DNA from: a virus
Length of the DNA: 40,939 bases
IMG/VR virus record: IMGVR_UViG_3300028840_002452
Coordinates: 1 to 40,939 of that record
Direction: 5' to 3' (one strand)
Shown here: piece after piece, positions 37,951 through 40,939 of the stretch
Layout: every line of letters starts with the position of its first letter
How positions within the stretch are numbered: position 1 is the first letter of the stretch
The notes under the pieces: model-generated
Databases searched by the model: none
Seen by the model: only the letters and a program-made list of their open reading frames with translations
What the model was told of the DNA's origin: nothing
Program-made: the position numbers and the translations under genes

Positions 37951-39322
37951 ACAAGATTTTGGTAAAATGACAGAAGAAGTAAATACAGAAGTACGCAAGG
38001 GATATCAGGAATATATGGATTCATTGCCTGATGAAGTAAAAACTGAAATGAACTTGAAGCAATCAGTGAAAGATTACAACGAATCTACTAAAAAGGTGAT
38101 ATTGCCAATAGAGATTAAACACAGCTACTACAATCACAAGCGTATATGGAAAGATATAAACGAAACGCACAAAGGATTTGATCTTGGCAGTGTAGAATTT
38201 TCTAAAAGCAACGGGCCGGCCCTCATTGTAGGCAGTGGACAAAGCCTTGATAAAGCAGGGCCGTTATTGAAAAACTGGCAAGGGGCGATATTTTGCAGCA
38301 CATCGCAAGCTTCTACATTATGTTATTATGATAGGCCACCAGAATACATTGTAGCACTTGACCCTCGTCTTGCAGTAAGCGAACTATCATATATCGATAC
38401 ATGGGACAATAAAGATAGTATATTGATAGCACATCCATGTATATCTCCTGTAGTATTGGATTTCTGGCCTAATAAGATTTTCTATTATCGCATAATGGAG
38501 CCTACATCTAATTTCTATACTGAAACGCTTGCACAGTCATATGATTTTATATCATTGTATCTATTTCTGTTTTCATGTGCTATCGCAGGGCAGCTGGGGC
38601 TTGCAAAGGTAATGGGCTATGATCCGCTGTACCTGGTAGGATGTGACTTTGGGGCACCGAATGATATATATCGATATACCAGCTATCGATGGAAAACAGC
38701 AAGCATGAAAGGGCTGTATCCTACAAAGAATGAAAATGGTCAGGATATATGGCGAATGGATACGTTTACGCTTGACAAAGTACCACAGGATTTTCAGCTG
38801 ATAAAACGCAATCTTGAAATAGAAGAACTAAAGCCGTCACCGCTTGCCAAAGAACGTGAAGTGATATGTAATAACGGCGTGAAATCAGATGCGATACAGG
38901 TATATTATAAACGGAGTGTTATGTGTGTAGCACGTCTTGATATGTCGAATATAATCAACACGTCTACCGAAGGAATAATAACAGAGTTTCCAGAAGCGAC
39001 AATTGAAGAAGTAATAGAGAAACAGGGGCGAGGGTTTAGTGATCGATATTTCACGACAGCACAGAAACGAAAATCATATGATGAATATCTTGCAACGCAG
39101 AATACATTTGTAATCGAGTTCAAAGACGGCTCGTTGCGATATATAGAATCCAAAAACCCACTTGTAGAAATGCCAGTATTCCTGAAGGGCATGGAACAGC
39201 ACTATAAAGCAAGCGGCAGAAAGCCTGAAGAATATATAGATACAAAAAAAATAATGAGCAGAGTAAAAGCATTATTAAAGAAAGCGGAGGCAAAACGTGA
39301 AAAGATACAAACTGATAGGTGA
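37943..39322 (+). CDS. DUF115/MAF-like (motility accessory factor, MptE-like) protein (459 aa)
   Basis: The DUF115 signature reads PALIVGSGQSLDKAGPLLKN (motif GSGxSLD), followed by AIFCSTSQASTLCYYDRPPE and YIVALDPRLAVSELSYI (PDYIVALDP-type motif), then YDPLYLVGCDFG (GxDFG). In Campylobacter-type bacteria, MAF proteins transfer nonulosonates to flagellin; archaeal MptE uses the same fold for pterin pyrophosphorylation. Adjacency to the NeuA-like gene favours the glycosyltransferase reading. Phage relatives have been annotated only as DUF115 in my knowledge. It overlaps the cytidylyltransferase by 8 bp. Confidence 0.65.
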   Translation: MAEQDFGKMTEEVNTEVRKGYQEYMDSLPDEVKTEMNLKQSVKDYNESTKKVILPIEIKHSYYNHKRIWKDINETHKGFDLGSVEFSKSNGPALIVGSGQSLDKAGPLLKNWQGAIFCSTSQASTLCYYDRPPEYIVALDPRLAVSELSYIDTWDNKDSILIAHPCISPVVLDFWPNKIFYYRIMEPTSNFYTETLAQSYDFISLYLFLFSCAIAGQLGLAKVMGYDPLYLVGCDFGAPNDIYRYTSYRWKTASMKGLYPTKNENGQDIWRMDTFTLDKVPQDFQLIKRNLEIEELKPSPLAKEREVICNNGVKSDAIQVYYKRSVMCVARLDMSNIINTSTEGIITEFPEATIEEVIEKQGRGFSDRYFTTAQKRKSYDEYLATQNTFVIEFKDGSLRYIESKNPLVEMPVFLKGMEQHYKASGRKPEEYIDTKKIMSRVKALLKKAEAKREKIQTDR

Positions 39323-39470
39323 TAAGATGTTTGAACGGGCAAAAGGTGATTGGGTGCGATGGGATGATGTAAAACCATTTGTAGAAGGTGAAGCGATTAT
39401 ACCAACAACTTTTGATGCTTCAGGAGGTACAAGTGCAACCAATAGCGACAACAAGCGCAACCGTGAATGA
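39297..39470 (+). CDS. Small hypothetical protein (57 aa)
   Basis: GTG 39297 with GGAGG six nt upstream. Reads MKRYKLIGDKMFERAKGDWV then RWDDVKPFVEGEAIIPTTFD. It overlaps both neighbours. A strand-helix-strand small protein, function unknown. Confidence 0.5.
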   Translation: MKRYKLIGDKMFERAKGDWVRWDDVKPFVEGEAIIPTTFDASGGTSATNSDNKRNRE

Positions 39471-39621
39471 ATACATAGAGCATATGAAGAAGGACTTGTA
39501 CAGCACCGAATATGGAAAAGTAGGCATCGTATTTACCATACATGATAATCAGGTCTGCTATGTTCAAGAAATAAAAGAGAAACAATATCAGCTGTTAAAA
39601 ACGGTTGACAAAAGCGTATAA
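39433..39621 (+). CDS. Small hypothetical protein (62 aa)
   Basis: GTG 39433 with AGGAGG five nt upstream (39422-39427); an upstream in-frame GTG at 39388 lacks a ribosome site. Reads EYIEHMKKDLYSTEYGKVGI, then VFTIHDNQVCYVQEIKEKQY. The -35 box of the portal promoter (39605) lies inside its 3' end. Confidence 0.5.
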   Translation: MQPIATTSATVNEYIEHMKKDLYSTEYGKVGIVFTIHDNQVCYVQEIKEKQYQLLKTVDKSV

Positions 39622-39633
39622 ATGTGATTTAAT
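39605..39633 (+). promoter_or_regulatory. Promoter upstream of the portal gene
   Basis: TTGACA (39605-39610), 17-nt spacer, TTTAAT (39628-39633, five of six matches to TATAAT). Start expected near 39640, at the beginning of the palindrome AATGTAG-T-CTACATT (39640-39654), which could be an operator or a 5' hairpin. Confidence 0.65.
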
Positions 39634-39639
39634 ATATGT

Positions 39640-39724
39640 AATGTAGTCTACATTCATCGACCGGAAAACCGGAGGTGTTCATCCTAAAGAATTGATTTCT
39701 TCAGGATGGGCATCTCCTTTTTTT
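39640..39724 (+). terminator. Structured leader ending in a strong intrinsic terminator
   Basis: After the palindrome, CCGG-AAAA-CCGG (39661-39672) is followed by a long hairpin. GGAGGTG (39671-39677) through CATCCT (39680-39685) pairs with AGGATG (39703-39708) through CATCTCC (39711-39717): 15 continuous pairs including G-U wobbles, one mismatch and five more pairs, then seven Ts (39718-39724). This is a textbook Rho-independent terminator between a promoter and the portal gene, implying an attenuator, antitermination site or short RNA of about 85 nt. It may also end the accessory operon. Confidence 0.75.
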
Positions 39725-39735
39725 ATGGAGTGTTG

Positions 39736-40939
39736 ATGGCAAGTCCCTTAGATAAACTAATCAATAGAACTAATCGAAAGCGTATTGCATCAGAAATCAT
39801 TACACAATTAAAAAGCTCTCGACAAAATCTTACTATTGATGAATTCGGTAAGATGCTCGAAGAGGCCAAGCTTGAAGATAGTGCAGGGAAAAGTGTAACT
39901 GATGCATACATGCAGCATGATTGGGCAAACATCGCCATACATACCATCGCACGCAATATATCAAGGGCACCATTCAAATTGTATAAAGGGCAAGATACAG
40001 AAGTAAAGAAAGGGCCGCTCTATGATGTATTTGCTCATGTGAATCCTTATTATTCACCATCACAATTATGGGAAGCAACGAGTGCATGGATTAATTGCCG
40101 TGGTGAAGCAATATGGTATATGGTGAAAAAAGATATAATGCCTACTGATATATATGTGCTTGATCCGACAAATTGGGTTCATGTGCTGAACAAGAAACAA
40201 ACAGAAATTATACAGTGGATATATGTTGATCCACAAGATGGTAAAAAAGTGCCCTTTAATGTGCGAGATATTCTGCATTTTAGAGCATGGAATAAATGGG
40301 ATCAGTGGCGAGGTAGAAATCCACTTATAGCACAAACAGAAAATATAGAGCAGGATTATCAGGCAAATGTAAGCAATACATCACTGGTAAAGAATAACAG
40401 TGTGCCACTTGGCGTATTATCAGCGCAACAGATAATCAACGAAGATACAGCAAAGAAACTTGTAGAGCAGTGGGAAGCACAACACAAGGGAGCATCGAAA
40501 GCACACAAGATAGCTGTCATCGGGCATGGTGCTAAATATGAGCGAATAGGATTAATGCCTTCTGAAATGCAATATATAGATATGCGTAAATGGAACAGGA
40601 ACAGCATACTCGCCCGATATGGTATACCGCCAATACTCGTGGGTGTTAAAGATGACATGACTCCTTTGAGTGGTGAAGATACCAAAGAACAGGAAAAACG
40701 ATTCTGGACAAAGAAATTGATACCAGATATGAAGTTTATAGAAGATGTACTGAAATCAAAGTTTTTTAGTGTATATGCACCTGAAATATATGGCGAGTTT
40801 GATACATCGGGCATCGAAGAACTGCAAACAGATTTCTCACAGAAAATGGAATCTGCTACTAAACTATGGAACATGGGATATACAGCAAATGAAATAAATG
40901 AAAAACTTGACTTGGGTTTTGAAGAAATGCCCTGGCGTG
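39736..40939 (+). CDS. Portal-MuF fusion protein, N-terminal portal part
   Basis: ATG 39736 with GGAG 5 nt upstream (39727-39730). The frame is open to the window end and continues at base 3 of the left end through 1058. HK97-type portal: QHDWANIAIHTIARNISRAP, then PSQLWEATSAWINCRGEAIW, YVLDPTNWVHVLNKKQ, FNVRDILHFRAWN, and the C-terminal wing pattern MRKWNRNSILARYGIPPILV then TPLSGEDTKEQEKRFWTKKL. It forms the dodecameric portal for packaging and ejection. The MuF domain at the C-terminus is described at 1-1058. Confidence 0.9.
   Translation, partial: MASPLDKLINRTNRKRIASEIITQLKSSRQNLTIDEFGKMLEEAKLEDSAGKSVTDAYMQHDWANIAIHTIARNISRAPFKLYKGQDTEVKKGPLYDVFAHVNPYYSPSQLWEATSAWINCRGEAIWYMVKKDIMPTDIYVLDPTNWVHVLNKKQTEIIQWIYVDPQDGKKVPFNVRDILHFRAWNKWDQWRGRNPLIAQTENIEQDYQANVSNTSLVKNNSVPLGVLSAQQIINEDTAKKLVEQWEAQHKGASKAHKIAVIGHGAKYERIGLMPSEMQYIDMRKWNRNSILARYGIPPILVGVKDDMTPLSGEDTKEQEKRFWTKKLIPDMKFIEDVLKSKFFSVYAPEIYGEFDTSGIEELQTDFSQKMESATKLWNMGYTANEINEKLDLGFEEMPWR
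40796..40939. repeat. Terminal direct repeat, right copy
   Basis: Identical to bases 1-144. It lies inside the portal-MuF gene, which continues in frame across the junction. Confidence 0.97.

Overview
This window is a complete, circularly permuted tailed-phage genome. The first 144 bases are repeated exactly at the end (1-144 = 40796-40939), so the unit is a circle or head-to-tail concatemer of about 40,795 bp, and one gene (portal-MuF) runs through the junction. Every credible gene is on the + strand, tightly packed, with ATGA/TAATG overlaps. The HK97-type capsid genes, HK97-gp10/tail-terminator genes, a frameshifted tail chaperone pair and a 641-aa tape measure point to a siphovirus. Secreted beta-barrel proteins, a porin and a periplasmic binding protein imply a diderm host. 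A Spirochaetota-like or other sugar-fermenting anaerobe is only a guess. No integrase, repressor or partition gene was seen.

Layout. (1) 39736-40939 continuing into 1-20217: portal-MuF fusion, prohead protease, capsid, head-tail connectors, tail tube, chaperones, tape measure, distal tail proteins, a lysis-like cluster of small membrane and secreted proteins with a metallophosphoesterase, then a fibre region built from a duplicated two-gene cassette. (2) 20220-29075: early operon behind a consensus promoter with phased A-tracts. It holds small regulators, an ERF-type annealing protein, a NinB-like protein, a DnaD-like replication protein, a radical SAM enzyme, HNH and zinc-ribbon proteins, an SNF2-helicase/DNA-methyltransferase fusion and a MazG-like protein. 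(3) 29043-31430: a second consensus promoter, small terminase, zinc protein, large terminase and a methyltransferase. (4) 31427-39621: an 8-kb accessory island placed between terminase and portal, which are commonly close together. (5) 39605-39735: a promoter and a structured leader with a strong intrinsic terminator just before the portal gene.

The most striking content is the accessory island. It encodes an outer-membrane porin-like barrel, a sugar-type periplasmic binding protein and two CUT1-type ABC permeases with intact EAA loops, but no ATPase. This looks like a phage-borne carbohydrate importer that would borrow a host ATPase. Between the binding protein and the first permease lies a class II tRNA-like element with no normal anticodon arm and a GTGC in place of the usual GTTC of the T-arm. 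Its 3' end abuts the permease start codon exactly. The island continues with a second small outer-membrane barrel, duplicated small proteins, a CMP-sugar (NeuA-like) cytidylyltransferase and a DUF115/MAF-like protein, together suggesting nonulosonate-type surface or flagellin glycosylation. The island may therefore reprogramme both nutrient uptake and the surface of the infected cell. All functional statements come from reading motifs by eye; no database search was run.
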